Below the pieces are notes generated by a model. It ran no database searches. It was not told the origin of the DNA and saw nothing but the letters and a program-made list of their open reading frames with translations. A DNA stretch of 64,000 nucleotides from Planctomycetota bacterium (GTDB lineage Bacteria; Planctomycetota; Phycisphaerae; UBA1845; PWPN01), in the NCBI GenBank assembly GCA_029550525.1, contig JAKPHF010000056.1, positions 62,001 through 126,000 of the forward strand, written 5' to 3'. Both the position numbers and the translations under genes were made by a program. Below are positions 24,844-34,220 of the stretch, one piece after another. Each line of letters opens with the position of its first letter. Positions within the stretch are counted from its first letter, which is position 1.

Positions 24844-26754
24844 CGGGCTATTACGGCGAATCGTGGCCACAAAGCCGCCGCCGTCGTTGAGACGGATCAC
24901 CCGCTGCGTCGAAGCGTTCACGCCCACGTCGCGCTGCACGTCGAGCTTGGCAGCCTCGCCGGGCGCGTCGACGAACAAATCGGCTCGGTAATCGCCGCCG
25001 GGCAGGAACGCGAAGTCAAGCGTGAACTCGCGAGCCTTGCCGCCGTTTATCACACCCACGTACCAGTCCCGGCCGCTGCGACGGGCGATGGCGGCCAACT
25101 CGCCGATGGCACTTCCGGGCAACACGACGGTCTCGTCCCAGACGGTCGGCACGTGCCGGATGAACTCCACGGCCGGACTCGCCAGATACAGATCCGGCTT
25201 GTCGGCCCAACACAGGATGGGTGAGGTGAACACCACCGAACCGGCGAGTTGCTGGGCAAACGTGGTGCCCTTGAGCCGCTCGGGTTGGAACGTCGTCGGC
25301 GTGAAATCGCCGTGGCCGGCGAGAAACCGCGTGAACGGAAGCGATGCATAGTGCGTCGGCGGCAATATATCCCACTTGTTGTACTCCAGGCCGCGCACGC
25401 CCTCGCGGGTCATCTCGTTAGGCCAGGTGCGAGCCTCGCCGGTGGGCTTGTAGGCACCGTGGAAGTTGACCATCACGCGATATCGGGCGGCCACTCGCAG
25501 GCAATCCTCGTAGAACGCGAGCCGGTCGTGCGACTCGCTGTCCATGAAGTCGATCTTCGTGCCCTTCACGCCGGCCTCGGCACAACGGCGGAAGAAGTCC
25601 TCGCGCTTCTGCGGCGTCTCCAGCCCGGGCCACTGGCGCCTCTCATTCGCCGTCCAGCCTCGCCAGACCCAGATGCCCACGCCCTTGCCGCGAGCGTAAT
25701 CGCAAAGCTCTTTCAGCCGCGCCCACACGTCCTTGCCTTCGCTCGCCCACTCCTGTCGGCTGTGTTCCCAGCCTTCATCCACGAGGTAGTACCGGCAGTT
25801 CAGCTCGGCGGCACGATCGACGAACCACTTCTGCTTGCTCCAATGCGTGCCGCCATCGTCGTAGGCCCACCATTGCCAGAAACATCGGCCGGGTTCGAGC
25901 CAGTCGGTGCGAATGCCATCGGGAAACAGTTGAGGATCCGGCGGCGGACACAGCGCGGGCACCATGTCGTTGTTCACGAGGCCGTTCAAGTCTTCCGACA
26001 GCATCAGCACACGCCAGGGCGTGTGGATGTCGCCCGACATAGGCCAGCCCTGCGGGTCGTCGCGGAAAGCCGATTTGAGCACGCGGCGGCCCGGTACGGG
26101 AACCAGCGTCATGCCGCTGTAGCCCAGGAGGTTGGATTCGGTCAGCGCGGCGTAACCTCCGCCCGGCAACTCGAACGTCACAGGCATTCCGATGCCGCGA
26201 GGAAACTTGTCAGCCGGGATGGCGTCGATCGCGAACCGCTCGTGAACCCCTTCGTAGTTCGTGGTGTTGGGCTGACACCAAGCCCGCGTGCCGTCGGCAA
26301 ACTCCCACGCGGCCGCTTCGCCGGTGACTTTGCGCGTGCCCTCGCCCGGGATGACGCAGCGATACGCCACGCCGTTGTCGAAACAGCTCAACTCGAGCGT
26401 CCAGGCCGCCCCGCCTTTCGTGCGAATCGGGATCGAGACCGCTCGGCCGGCAAGGTGGACCTCCGACTTGTTTCCCCGCCAGGCGAAACGCGACTCGAAA
26501 TCACGCTGTGCAGCGGTCCCGAGTTCAACACCTGCGCCGTAGTCCACGCCGTCAACCACGACGCCGATCCGCGACGGCGCGAGCACGCTTCGGCCCGCGT
26601 ACCGCGTTGCGTAGATCAGCCGGCCGTCCGGATCGACGGACACCGCAACCTCGACTTTGCCTTGCGGGCTCTTGATGCTCACCTGCGCGTGGGTGCCTGC
26701 GTGTGTGGTCATGATGATGAGTCCGATCGCGCTTGCCGCGGAGTATCGCCGCAT
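24841..26754 (-). CDS. glycoside hydrolase family 97 (retaining alpha-galactosidase-like)
   Basis: A 637-residue exported GH97 enzyme with signal peptide ending around THAQ. N-terminal beta-sandwich (about 25-285), (beta/alpha)8 barrel (about 290-540) and a C-terminal beta domain. GH97 signatures are CFWQWWAYDDGGTHWSKQK, YYLVDEGWEHSRQEW, GTKIDFMDSESHDRLAFYED and NFHGAYKPTGEARTWPNEMT followed by REGVRGLEYNKW. The Asp in KIDFMD (about 402) corresponds to the nucleophile of the retaining alpha-galactosidase branch, not the inverting SusB type. Probable role: release of alpha-linked galactose or glucose from oligosaccharides. The GntR gene upstream on the same strand may regulate it. Confidence 0.9.
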   Translation of the reverse strand: MRRYSAASAIGLIIMTTHAGTHAQVSIKSPQGKVEVAVSVDPDGRLIYATRYAGRSVLAPSRIGVVVDGVDYGAGVELGTAAQRDFESRFAWRGNKSEVHLAGRAVSIPIRTKGGAAWTLELSCFDNGVAYRCVIPGEGTRKVTGEAAAWEFADGTRAWCQPNTTNYEGVHERFAIDAIPADKFPRGIGMPVTFELPGGGYAALTESNLLGYSGMTLVPVPGRRVLKSAFRDDPQGWPMSGDIHTPWRVLMLSEDLNGLVNNDMVPALCPPPDPQLFPDGIRTDWLEPGRCFWQWWAYDDGGTHWSKQKWFVDRAAELNCRYYLVDEGWEHSRQEWASEGKDVWARLKELCDYARGKGVGIWVWRGWTANERRQWPGLETPQKREDFFRRCAEAGVKGTKIDFMDSESHDRLAFYEDCLRVAARYRVMVNFHGAYKPTGEARTWPNEMTREGVRGLEYNKWDILPPTHYASLPFTRFLAGHGDFTPTTFQPERLKGTTFAQQLAGSVVFTSPILCWADKPDLYLASPAVEFIRHVPTVWDETVVLPGSAIGELAAIARRSGRDWYVGVINGGKAREFTLDFAFLPGGDYRADLFVDAPGEAAKLDVQRDVGVNASTQRVIRLNDGGGFVATIRRNSP

Positions 26755-27056
26755 GATGTGTGCCCTCGTGGTCCCGGGCGACCGGTGCCCCAGCCTCCGT
26801 TGCCGCCCCGCGGGCCGAATCGGCCATTACTTTGAGGCCAAAGCGAAGGAAACGCAAGAACCCCGTCTCGCGTATCCCCAGCTCGAACTGAGTCCGCCGG
26901 GGCAAGCCCGGCGGCTCGCGCCGGTTTACACCGAGATTGTGGTTTTCCCGCTCTTCCAGGGTGGTACCGCGTCGATCCTACGCTCAACACCTATTCCCAG
27001 GTGCACGGTTATTGTCACGCCGGAATGAAGGCAGGCGAGACGCCCGCCCCCGGGGG
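26755..27056. other. intergenic region with GC hairpins upstream of GH97
   Basis: 302 bp. CCGCCGGG-GCAAG-CCCGGCGG (26894-26914) is a perfect 8-bp stem. GGCAGGCGAGACGCCCGCCC (27030-27049) is a member of the dispersed GC palindromes just after the GntR stop. No gene. Confidence 0.5.
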
Positions 27057-27734
27057 CTACACGACGCGCAAGGGGATGTGGAATCGCTCGCGCAGGTGGA
27101 GGCGGAGCATGGCCTCGGCCTCGGCCACGTTGCCCGCTTCGATGAGATCCACGATTTTCCGATGCTCTTCGAGCGTCTGCGTCACGCGCTGGAGCCACTC
27201 GTCGCCGCACGCCACTTCAGGTGGAATGATCGGCAATGGGGCCCGCTGATAGAGCATCTCGAGCCGATGGTTCTTGGCGGCCGAAACCAGACTCTCGTGG
27301 AACGCCCGGTCGGCAGTGGCCACCGCCGCGTAGTCGCCCTCCCGCGCCAACTCGCCCAGCCGGTCGCAGGCGTCGCGCAGCGGTTGAAGATTCTCCTTGG
27401 TGTTCAGGCCCAGGCGGCAGATGCGGTCAATGGCGCCCCCCTCGAGCATGATGCGGACTTCGACGATCTCGCCGATGTCATCGCGTGACAGCTTGGGCAC
27501 AAAGTAGCCCGGCAAGACGCCCTTCTCGATCAGCCCCTCGGCCTCCAAGCGGGCGAACGCCTCGCGAAGCGCCGCCCGGTTCACCTGCAGCCGCCGAGCC
27601 CAGGCTTCCTCGTTCAGCCGCTTGCCTTCGGGGGCCTGGTGAAGGATGAGCATCTGCCGCAAGCGCTGGTAGGCCTGCTCACGCTGCGGGCCGCTCTTGT
27701 CTCCACGCGGCTCGGGTTGGGGGCGAATGATCAT
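27057..27734 (-). CDS. GntR family transcriptional regulator, FCD subfamily
   Basis: A 225-residue repressor-type regulator. The winged helix-turn-helix spans about residues 15-80 (LNEEAWARRLQVNRAALREA, FARLEAEGLIEKGVLPGYFV). The all-helical FCD effector domain covers 95-220, with metal/ligand positions visible in ADRAFHESLV (Asp, His), EEHRKIVDLIEAG and LRLHLRER. FCD regulators usually sense sugar acids or other small carboxylates. The ATG at 27734 is the only good start. GH97 follows on the same strand after 302 bp and the propeller gene lies 115 bp upstream on the same strand, so control of local carbohydrate genes is plausible. Confidence 0.92.
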   Translation of the reverse strand: MIIRPQPEPRGDKSGPQREQAYQRLRQMLILHQAPEGKRLNEEAWARRLQVNRAALREAFARLEAEGLIEKGVLPGYFVPKLSRDDIGEIVEVRIMLEGGAIDRICRLGLNTKENLQPLRDACDRLGELAREGDYAAVATADRAFHESLVSAAKNHRLEMLYQRAPLPIIPPEVACGDEWLQRVTQTLEEHRKIVDLIEAGNVAEAEAMLRLHLRERFHIPLRVV

Positions 27735-27849
27735 GATCCTCTTGCCCTCGATTCATCGACTCGCATGCGAGTCTACAGAGAAGGTCGCCCATGGTCAACC
27801 GAAAAACACCGATCGTAACCGCCGCGTGCCATACAATTGGCCAGCCGAC

Positions 27850-29475
27850 TCAGTCGGTGAACTGCATGGCATACAAATCCGCATCCCGCAGCGAGAATCG
27901 CAGCCGAATCGGCCGGCCCGCCAGACCGGTCACGTCGCGACGGCCCTGCCAGCTCACCACCCGGTTGATTTCGTTGGTGGTGTGAATGAGGTCGCAGTCG
28001 TCCAGACCGTAGCCGGGCAACGGCGCGCCGTTCGCGTCCTGGATCTCCACCCGGGCGATGCCCGTGGCCGAGGTGTCAATGTTCAACACCAGTTGCCGGC
28101 CGGTAAACACCAGCGGCGGTGTGGCGAACTCGCCACCCGTATACGCGGCTCGCACGGAGACGAATCCGTCGCGGCGGAGCACGACGCGGCTGATCACGGC
28201 GATGTTCTCACTCGCTCCCAGCCCCGCCGCCGTCAGCAGTCGCTTGTTGCGTTCGTCGCGATCCCAGCCGTGCAGCCAGTCGCTCGCCCGGTAGTACATA
28301 TACAAGTACCGACCGCTCACATCGGGGACCATGCCATAGAACACGCGTGCCGATGCCCAGTCGAACTCGCCCTTCATGCCCAGCGGCACGAACGGCTCAC
28401 GACCGAATCGCTCCCAGCGGATGCCGTCACGGCTGGCGGCAAACTGCGTGTGCAACGGCCCGGCGTTGGTCGGCACCTCACCCTTGAACTCGGGGAGAAT
28501 GCCGCCCAGGTAGTGGTAGTAGGCGGTCGGAAACATGAAGTACGCGCGGTCGGCCCAGGGATAGCGGATGGCCGCACTCATGTAGTAGTCCACCGCCGGC
28601 ACGTCGTGGTGGAACAGATCGTCGCGATCAGGCCCGAAGACCACCGGCATGTCCTGCACAACCGGGAAGCCGTCCAGTGTGGCGGATTCGCCGCGGGCGA
28701 TGGACCTGCCCTGCGAGCCGGCGTCCTTCACGTTTCGTCGCACGTAAGCGACGTACTTGCCCAGCCCGGCATCCCAGAACAGCACGTTCTGCGAGTCGAG
28801 GTGATGATTGCCCTGCTCGGGCCGGGCGGTGATGACCGAAGGATGCGTGCACCGCCAACGAATGCCATCCGGCGAGGAGAACACGTGCAGCCCTTCGCCG
28901 AACTCCTTGACGCGGATGGCCATGCGGAACTTCTGGTCCGGGGGCGCGGTCGGATCGATGAAGACCATCCCGCCGTCCTGACCGAGCTTGGCGCCGGCAG
29001 CGCCATGCCCCAGAACGATGTTGTTGCCGCTGCTGCCCTCGAAAGGAACCAGGTCCAGCGCGGGCTTTTCCCAGTGGATGCCGTCACGCGATCGGGCATA
29101 GCAGATCGCTCCGCGATCGTCGCCGGTATGCCATTGCGTGGTGGTCATGGCGTGATACCACATGTGATACGCGCCCGGTTCGCCCGGCTTTCCGGGCTCC
29201 CACAACACGCTGCTGTACGGACCGATGCCGCCCTGCTCCCACGGATGATCGGGCTTGATGGTCAGTTCGCCCGTCTTCACCGGCTGATGCACGCGCAGCT
29301 CGATGCCGCGGGCGTTCTCGATGAATGTCCGATCGATGAAGAGCTGCCGGTTGCCCGCGATGTTCAGGGGAGATGATCCGGGCTCGGTCTGAGCTCCGGC
29401 CAGCGTCGTGCCTCCGAGCCCGACCGTGGCTACCGCCACCAGTATGCTTGCGCGCGTTGCCTGCGGGTACCGCAT
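27850..29475 (-). CDS. secreted five-bladed beta-propeller protein, GH43/GH32-like
   Basis: A 541-residue exported protein with a signal peptide ending AGAQ (about residue 29). Blade motifs repeat: AYHMWYHAMTTTQWHTGDDR, ICYARSRDGIHWEKPALDLV, FRMAIRVKEFGEGLHVFSSP and DGIRWRCTHPSVITARPEQG, then YLYMYYRASDWLHGWDRDER. The DGIHW/DGIRW sequences are the blade ends typical of GH32/43/68-like propellers and of many uncharacterised planctomycetal proteins. A C-terminal beta-sandwich (about 430-541) contains GRQLVLNIDTSATGIARVEI. Catalytic acids cannot be pinned down. Placed with GH97 and the beta-helix protein, it probably acts on plant or algal glycans (inference). Confidence 0.72.
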   Translation of the reverse strand: MRYPQATRASILVAVATVGLGGTTLAGAQTEPGSSPLNIAGNRQLFIDRTFIENARGIELRVHQPVKTGELTIKPDHPWEQGGIGPYSSVLWEPGKPGEPGAYHMWYHAMTTTQWHTGDDRGAICYARSRDGIHWEKPALDLVPFEGSSGNNIVLGHGAAGAKLGQDGGMVFIDPTAPPDQKFRMAIRVKEFGEGLHVFSSPDGIRWRCTHPSVITARPEQGNHHLDSQNVLFWDAGLGKYVAYVRRNVKDAGSQGRSIARGESATLDGFPVVQDMPVVFGPDRDDLFHHDVPAVDYYMSAAIRYPWADRAYFMFPTAYYHYLGGILPEFKGEVPTNAGPLHTQFAASRDGIRWERFGREPFVPLGMKGEFDWASARVFYGMVPDVSGRYLYMYYRASDWLHGWDRDERNKRLLTAAGLGASENIAVISRVVLRRDGFVSVRAAYTGGEFATPPLVFTGRQLVLNIDTSATGIARVEIQDANGAPLPGYGLDDCDLIHTTNEINRVVSWQGRRDVTGLAGRPIRLRFSLRDADLYAMQFTD

Positions 29476-29677
29476 CCATCCTCCTCGCTCATGAGCCGCA
29501 GATTCGTAAGTCCAGACCGCGACTCAATGCTAATAGGAGCCGCCAGGCGAATCCAGAACGGGTGCCGGCTGGCTGTGCAGGGCCCGATGCGGCATCGTGT
29601 GAGACGGACGCATCCCGGCACGGATGGCCACCCGTTACCCGTATGCGACAGCGGCCGGGCTCGCTACAATGCCGGGC

Positions 29678-30241
29678 ATGACACGCCATACTGCACGATG
29701 GGCGGCGGCCGGCGTCGCGATCTTGCTGCTGGCCGGATGCGAGGACGACACGGCCCGGCTGCTGTCGGAGTTGGGCGTGCCCGCCACACAGCCGTCCGAA
29801 GCGCCGACGTCCGAGCCGTTCCCGTCGGACATTGGCGAATTGGCGCGCGACACGCCGGCCGGCGCTTCCGATCTACTCGGCGGCCGCCGGCTCGAAATGG
29901 TTCACGAGCCCGACCAGTCGAAAGTGACTCTGCGTCTTGTGGACGTTCGCGGAAAGCCGACGGGTGACCTCGATGCCGTCGCCCTCTGGCTGGCCGGTCC
30001 CGAAGGGCCCGAACCGACCGCGCTGGAACCCTGTTCGCCCGCCGAGCCCGGTTGCCGCGTGGCCCGATCGCCCTTGCTGAGCCGGGAGGCCCCTCGCGGC
30101 GTGCTGCGTTTTGAACTGGACGGCCAGCGGCACCGAATTTCCCTTCGGATCCGAACCACGAAGGCGCCCGCAACGTCCAATCCTCAATCTTCGCCGGAAT
30201 CCCATGCTGCCATACCGCCCGGGGCGGAAGGAAAGCCATGA
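29678..30241 (+). CDS. small lipoprotein of unknown function
   Basis: A 187-residue lipoprotein. MTRHTARWAAAGVAILLLAG is followed by Cys21, a clear lipobox (LLAGC). The mature chain starts with an acidic, Pro/Thr-rich linker and ends with a beta-like segment (KVTLRLVDVRGKPTGDLDAV, GVLRFELDGQRHRISLRIRT) and a disordered Ser/Pro tail. Two cysteines (PCSPAEPGC) may pair. An in-frame ATG at 29669 is an alternative start. The stop codon overlaps the start of the sugar kinase gene (ATGA), so the two are translationally coupled, an odd pairing of an envelope lipoprotein with a cytosolic kinase. Confidence 0.7.
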   Translation: MTRHTARWAAAGVAILLLAGCEDDTARLLSELGVPATQPSEAPTSEPFPSDIGELARDTPAGASDLLGGRRLEMVHEPDQSKVTLRLVDVRGKPTGDLDAVALWLAGPEGPEPTALEPCSPAEPGCRVARSPLLSREAPRGVLRFELDGQRHRISLRIRTTKAPATSNPQSSPESHAAIPPGAEGKP

Positions 30242-31191
30242 AACCACAGTTCGACTCCATCATTACGGTGACGCTCAATCCGACCATCGATCGGATTCTG
30301 GAGGTGCCCGGGTTCAAGATCGGCAGCCACCTGCAGGGCCGCCAGCGCCTGCGCGAACCGGCGGGCAAAGCCATCAATGTCTCGCGTGCCCTGTCGGAGC
30401 TGGGCGTCAAGAGCACGGCCATCGGTTGGGTCGGCATGAACGCGTTCGACCTGTTCCACGAGGCTATGCGCAAGGTGGGCGTCAAGGCGTGCTTCCTCCC
30501 CATCACCGGGGCGACCCGTGAGAACATCACCATCATCGATCCGAACACTCACACCGAAACGCACATCCGCGACGCCGGGCCGAAGGTGGATGACGCTGAC
30601 GTCCGCCGATTGACGGACCTGCTGCAGAACGTGGTGACGGCCGAGTCGCTGGTGATTTTCACCGGTTCGCTGCCGCCGGGTTTGCCGCTGCACGCCTGGG
30701 AAAACCTGCTGCAAACCTGCATCGATCGCGGCGCTCGCGTTGCCGTGGACGTGTCCGGCCCGCCGCTGCGCGTGGCCTCCGAAAAGCAGTTGTGGATGAT
30801 CAAGCCGAACGAATTCGAGCTGGGCGAATTGTTGGGTACCCGGCTGCCTCATGAGCAGGCTGTGGTCAAAGCGGGACGTGAACTGGCCACCCGCTACCCG
30901 TTCGTCCTGATCACGCTGGGCCGCAAGGGCGCATACTGCTTCGCGGAAGGACGTACGCTCCACGCCCGCGCCGAGCTTCCCGCGGACCGGGTGCGAAGCA
31001 CAGTCGGCTGCGGCGACGCCATGCTGGCCGGCTTTCTCGCCGGCCTCCTGAGTGACGGCACTACTGACACGGCGCTTCGAGAAGGCGTGGCCATCTCCGC
31101 AGCCGCCGCCGCCACCGAAGAACCAGCCCGCTTCGAGCGTGCCATGGTGGCCCAACTCCGCGAGGCCGTGATCGTCCGCCCCGTCGATTGA
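30238..31191 (+). CDS. PfkB-type sugar-phosphate kinase (1-phosphofructokinase family)
   Basis: A 317-residue ribokinase-fold enzyme of the 1-phosphofructokinase / tagatose-6-phosphate kinase branch. ITVTLNPTIDRILEVPGF at the N-terminus and PAGKAINVSRALSELG match FruK/LacC. FTGSLPPGLP is the family loop. STVGCGDAMLAGFLAGL (about 259-275) is the anion hole with the catalytic Asp; the usual TxGAGD reads VGCGD. Predicted to phosphorylate fructose 1-phosphate or a similar hexose phosphate with ATP in the cytosol. No PTS genes are nearby, so the exact substrate is open. It overlaps the upstream lipoprotein gene by 4 nt. Confidence 0.88.
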   Translation: MKPQFDSIITVTLNPTIDRILEVPGFKIGSHLQGRQRLREPAGKAINVSRALSELGVKSTAIGWVGMNAFDLFHEAMRKVGVKACFLPITGATRENITIIDPNTHTETHIRDAGPKVDDADVRRLTDLLQNVVTAESLVIFTGSLPPGLPLHAWENLLQTCIDRGARVAVDVSGPPLRVASEKQLWMIKPNEFELGELLGTRLPHEQAVVKAGRELATRYPFVLITLGRKGAYCFAEGRTLHARAELPADRVRSTVGCGDAMLAGFLAGLLSDGTTDTALREGVAISAAAAATEEPARFERAMVAQLREAVIVRPVD

Positions 31192-31208
31192 GCCGACTCG
31201 GCGGCAGC

Positions 31209-31262
31209 TTGTGGTGCACGCTTCCAGCGTGCACAGTGCAGGCAGGATGCCTGCACCACAAG
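31209..31262. repeat. three-way-junction repeat, copy 3 (most perfect)
   Basis: CTTGTGGTGCA (31209) pairs with TGCACCACAAG (ending 31262/31263). Inside are two perfect 9-bp hairpins, GTGCACGCT-TCC-AGCGTGCAC and GTGCAGGCA-GGA-TGCCTGCAC. The two loops, TCC and GGA, are mutually complementary. Confidence 0.75.
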
Positions 31263-31264
31263 CA

Positions 31265-31289
31265 GGCGGGCAAGATGCCCGCCCCCCGA
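31265..31289. repeat. dispersed GC palindrome
   Basis: GGCGGGCAAGATGCCCGCC followed by a C run. The clearest copy of a family also seen at 13729, 27030, 39909, 53282, 54970 and 58148. It follows directly after the three-way-junction repeat and lies between convergent genes. Confidence 0.65.
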
Positions 31290-31298
31290 AATGCAGCA

Positions 31299-34220
31299 TC
31301 ATTCCTGCGCGGGGCGTGAGGCGAGCCGGGCCGTCAGCGCTTCCTCCAGACGAGTGAGTTCCCGCTTCCAGTACGGTCCGCCCAGATCCGGCGCCAGGAA
31401 ACGCTGCTGGCGGATGGATTGCAAAATTACCGCGGGATCCGACCCCTGCCGGGCGTGACAGCGCAGGCTGCCCACGAATGCATGCCACCAGGGCTCGGAG
31501 TGTTCGGGGCAGGCCTGCCAAACGGCCGTGTACACCTCCAGCGCCGGGCCAGCCTCGCCGGTCTCCAACAGCGCGTCAGCTTTGCCCAATCGAATCTCCG
31601 TGAGCGTGCCGGAGTTGTCGGGCAGGACACCGCGAGTGTCCTGCTCGATCTGTTCGAACGCGGTCAACGCCTCGGCCGCACGACCGCTGTTCAACAGCGC
31701 GGTCGCGTACCAGCAGCGGATCACGATGGTGTCGCTGGGACGCAGCCGTTCCGGCCGCTCGACCGCCCACGCCAGCAACGATTGTCCGACTTGCACGGCC
31801 TCGGCTGCCACGCTTGCCGCCGCGGCGGCATCCTCGCGATTCCTCAGCGCGATGGTTTCCTCGTGCATGCTCTGCAGCAGGCCCGCCATGGCCGTGCCCG
31901 CGTGCTCGGGATCCGCCCGGAGGTACTGCTCGACCACCGCCCGCGCCTCGGCCAACCGCCGGAGCTGACGCAACGCCAGGATGCGCGACCGCAGCGCCGC
32001 GCCCAGTAACTCGGGGCAATCGGCTCCGTCGAAACGCATCGTCAGATCCGCCGCAGCCTGCGACATGCCCATCTCGGGATGGTTGAGCAACTCAGCCGTG
32101 GCCAACAGCAGCCGCGCTCGATCGCAACCGGTCGGTGCCGGACGACTCGCCGCACTCGCCACAGATGAGGCCGTCTCGCTCAGGAACGGGTACTGCTCGC
32201 GCACGGCATCGACCGCCGCCTTAGCGTCAGCGATCCGCGAGGATGTGGCCCCATCATCGGCGCCCTTACCGACCGCCGCTCGCTCGAGCGCCTGCCGCCA
32301 GCAACGAATGCGTCCCAGCGCGGCGTCGAGCGCATGTTCGGACCCGACCGGGACGGCCGCGTACTCGCCGGCCGCCTCCTCGAAGCGGCCATCGCTCTCC
32401 AGCGTCGCACCGATCGCATACGTCAGTCCCGGCACGTTCGGGTCGTCCGGCACCCGCTGCCGCATGACGCGAGCCGCACGAACGAACGCGCTGCGCGATT
32501 CCGGCGACGCCTGTCCACCGGCCCGGCGCAGTTCACGCCCCGCCAACGCGACCGCCTGGCGGATGGCTGATTCCCCCCGATCATGATCGGCGTTCTGCTC
32601 GGCCAGGTCGGTCAGGAACCGCACCGCTTCCAGGTCGGCTCCGGTAAGAGCCAGTGCCGCGCCGAGCAGGTACGTCAGTTCACCGGCCGCCTGTGCGTCT
32701 CGATTGTCCACCGGTCGTGCCAGCCTGGCCCGCAACGCGGCAATCACCATCTGCAGGCGATCCTTGGCCGACGGGTTCTCGCGAGCATCGGCTATGGCCG
32801 CCCCCGCCAGCAACTGCAATGCGAACAGATGCGGGTTTTCGGGCAACTCCACGCCGGCCAGCGCCGGAGCAAGGACGGCGTACATCAGATCCCGATGAGC
32901 CGGCGATTGTCGAGCAGTCTTCTCCAAAGCCGTCAGACAAGCAGCAGTGTGCAGCCAGGCGACGCCCTCTGTCGGCTGCTTCACCGCGGCCTTCCAGTTG
33001 CTGACACCGCCTTCCGCCGCGAGCGCCGCCTGCTGCTTGGCGTACTGGACAGATGCTTCCAGAAGGCTCACCGAAACCAACGCCGCCGGCTCATCGGCGC
33101 GGCTCTTGATCGCCCATTGGCGAGCCTGTTCGATCGCCTGCAGCGCGGCATCGTACCGACCGGCGTCGCGCACGGCCCGGATTTGCTCGAGCACGGCCAC
33201 CAACGCCGTTTGTCGCAGACGGTCGCGCAGCGACTTGTCGGCAATCCGGCCCAGCACCGCGATGATCTGCCGGGCTCGGCTGTCAGCCTGATCGTGCAAT
33301 CCCAGGTGCCGTTCGGCGACGGCGGCCATGAGCAACGCCCCAGCCTGTTCGAACTCGCGCCCAGCGGGCAGTTCCAGCCGACCCGAACGTTGGACCTCCG
33401 CCAACAGTTCCGACAGTGCCGCCTGGCGTCGCGGCTCATCGAGATCCGCCGCGAGCGTGTAGTGCAACTGTGCCCAACCGAGCAGTGCGGCCGACTGGGC
33501 GTCGAGCGTCTCGAGCGCCGCCAGTGAACCAGCGTCGCGCATGGCCACCAGCTCGGCCTCGTCCAGTTCCTCGACCGACTTCCAGGCATCGGCGATCTGG
33601 CGGCGCAGCCCGGTCAGCACGTCCACTGCCCGGCCGCTCAGATCACGGACCACCTCGCGATCGCGCCCGGGCAGTTCGTACAACAACCGGCGTTCGAACG
33701 CCGCCGGGCTCGTCCGTTCGAGGTAATCGCGGGCCAGTTCGTACATCCAGCGATATCGCCCCGGATTGGCGGGATGATCGGCGATGAGCCGGGCGAGAAT
33801 CTCGGACGCCTGCTGCACGGCGCCGGGATCGCGACCGGATGCCGGTCCCGTGACCGTCGCCGTCGGAAGCACGCCGGCATCGGCCAACAAACGTTCCCGC
33901 CGGCGCAGCTGCCGCCCGATCTCGTCCGTAGCCTCACCGTTCGCGGCTGCCTCAGCCCCCACCGCCTCGGCCCAGACGTACAGGCCACGAGCCCGCAGCG
34001 CCTCGCGAAACACGATGTCGTCCACCACTTCAGGCAGGATCAATCCCGGCTGCGTGGACGGTGCCGCCGCCAGCAGGATGGGCAGGAGCACGAGCCAGCA
34101 TACTGTGCCAATAAAATGACGTTCATCGCCGGCGCAGCGCGTGGAGCTTCCACGGCGCCAATACCGGCCCCGCCGCGACGCCCACGTCACACAATCTGTG
34201 CTCCGTCTGTCCATCATCAT
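31299..34220 (-). CDS. large helical TPR-like membrane-anchored protein, end of ExbBD/VWA operon
   Basis: A 973-residue protein. The N-terminus is basic and followed by a hydrophobic segment (about 38-53, TVCWLVLLPILLAAA), a signal peptide or anchor. The rest is almost wholly helical with degenerate 34-residue periodicity (ARQIIAVLGRIADKSLRDRL, AEALTAFEQIEQDTRGVLPD, LLETGEAGPALEVYTAVWQA), i.e. many TPR-like repeats in the periplasm. It overlaps the upstream ExbD stop by 4 nt. As the last and largest product of a PMF-linked operon it could be the effector or scaffold of the complex; this is inference. No homologous family of known function is recognised. Confidence 0.72.
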   Translation of the reverse strand: MMMDRRSTDCVTWASRRGRYWRRGSSTRCAGDERHFIGTVCWLVLLPILLAAAPSTQPGLILPEVVDDIVFREALRARGLYVWAEAVGAEAAANGEATDEIGRQLRRRERLLADAGVLPTATVTGPASGRDPGAVQQASEILARLIADHPANPGRYRWMYELARDYLERTSPAAFERRLLYELPGRDREVVRDLSGRAVDVLTGLRRQIADAWKSVEELDEAELVAMRDAGSLAALETLDAQSAALLGWAQLHYTLAADLDEPRRQAALSELLAEVQRSGRLELPAGREFEQAGALLMAAVAERHLGLHDQADSRARQIIAVLGRIADKSLRDRLRQTALVAVLEQIRAVRDAGRYDAALQAIEQARQWAIKSRADEPAALVSVSLLEASVQYAKQQAALAAEGGVSNWKAAVKQPTEGVAWLHTAACLTALEKTARQSPAHRDLMYAVLAPALAGVELPENPHLFALQLLAGAAIADARENPSAKDRLQMVIAALRARLARPVDNRDAQAAGELTYLLGAALALTGADLEAVRFLTDLAEQNADHDRGESAIRQAVALAGRELRRAGGQASPESRSAFVRAARVMRQRVPDDPNVPGLTYAIGATLESDGRFEEAAGEYAAVPVGSEHALDAALGRIRCWRQALERAAVGKGADDGATSSRIADAKAAVDAVREQYPFLSETASSVASAASRPAPTGCDRARLLLATAELLNHPEMGMSQAAADLTMRFDGADCPELLGAALRSRILALRQLRRLAEARAVVEQYLRADPEHAGTAMAGLLQSMHEETIALRNREDAAAAASVAAEAVQVGQSLLAWAVERPERLRPSDTIVIRCWYATALLNSGRAAEALTAFEQIEQDTRGVLPDNSGTLTEIRLGKADALLETGEAGPALEVYTAVWQACPEHSEPWWHAFVGSLRCHARQGSDPAVILQSIRQQRFLAPDLGGPYWKRELTRLEEALTARLASRPAQE

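Noticed and set aside
22601..29376. Plus-strand frames of 528-692 codons over the beta-helix, GH97 and propeller genes
   Set aside because: All are shadows of genes with signal peptides and family motifs on the other strand.
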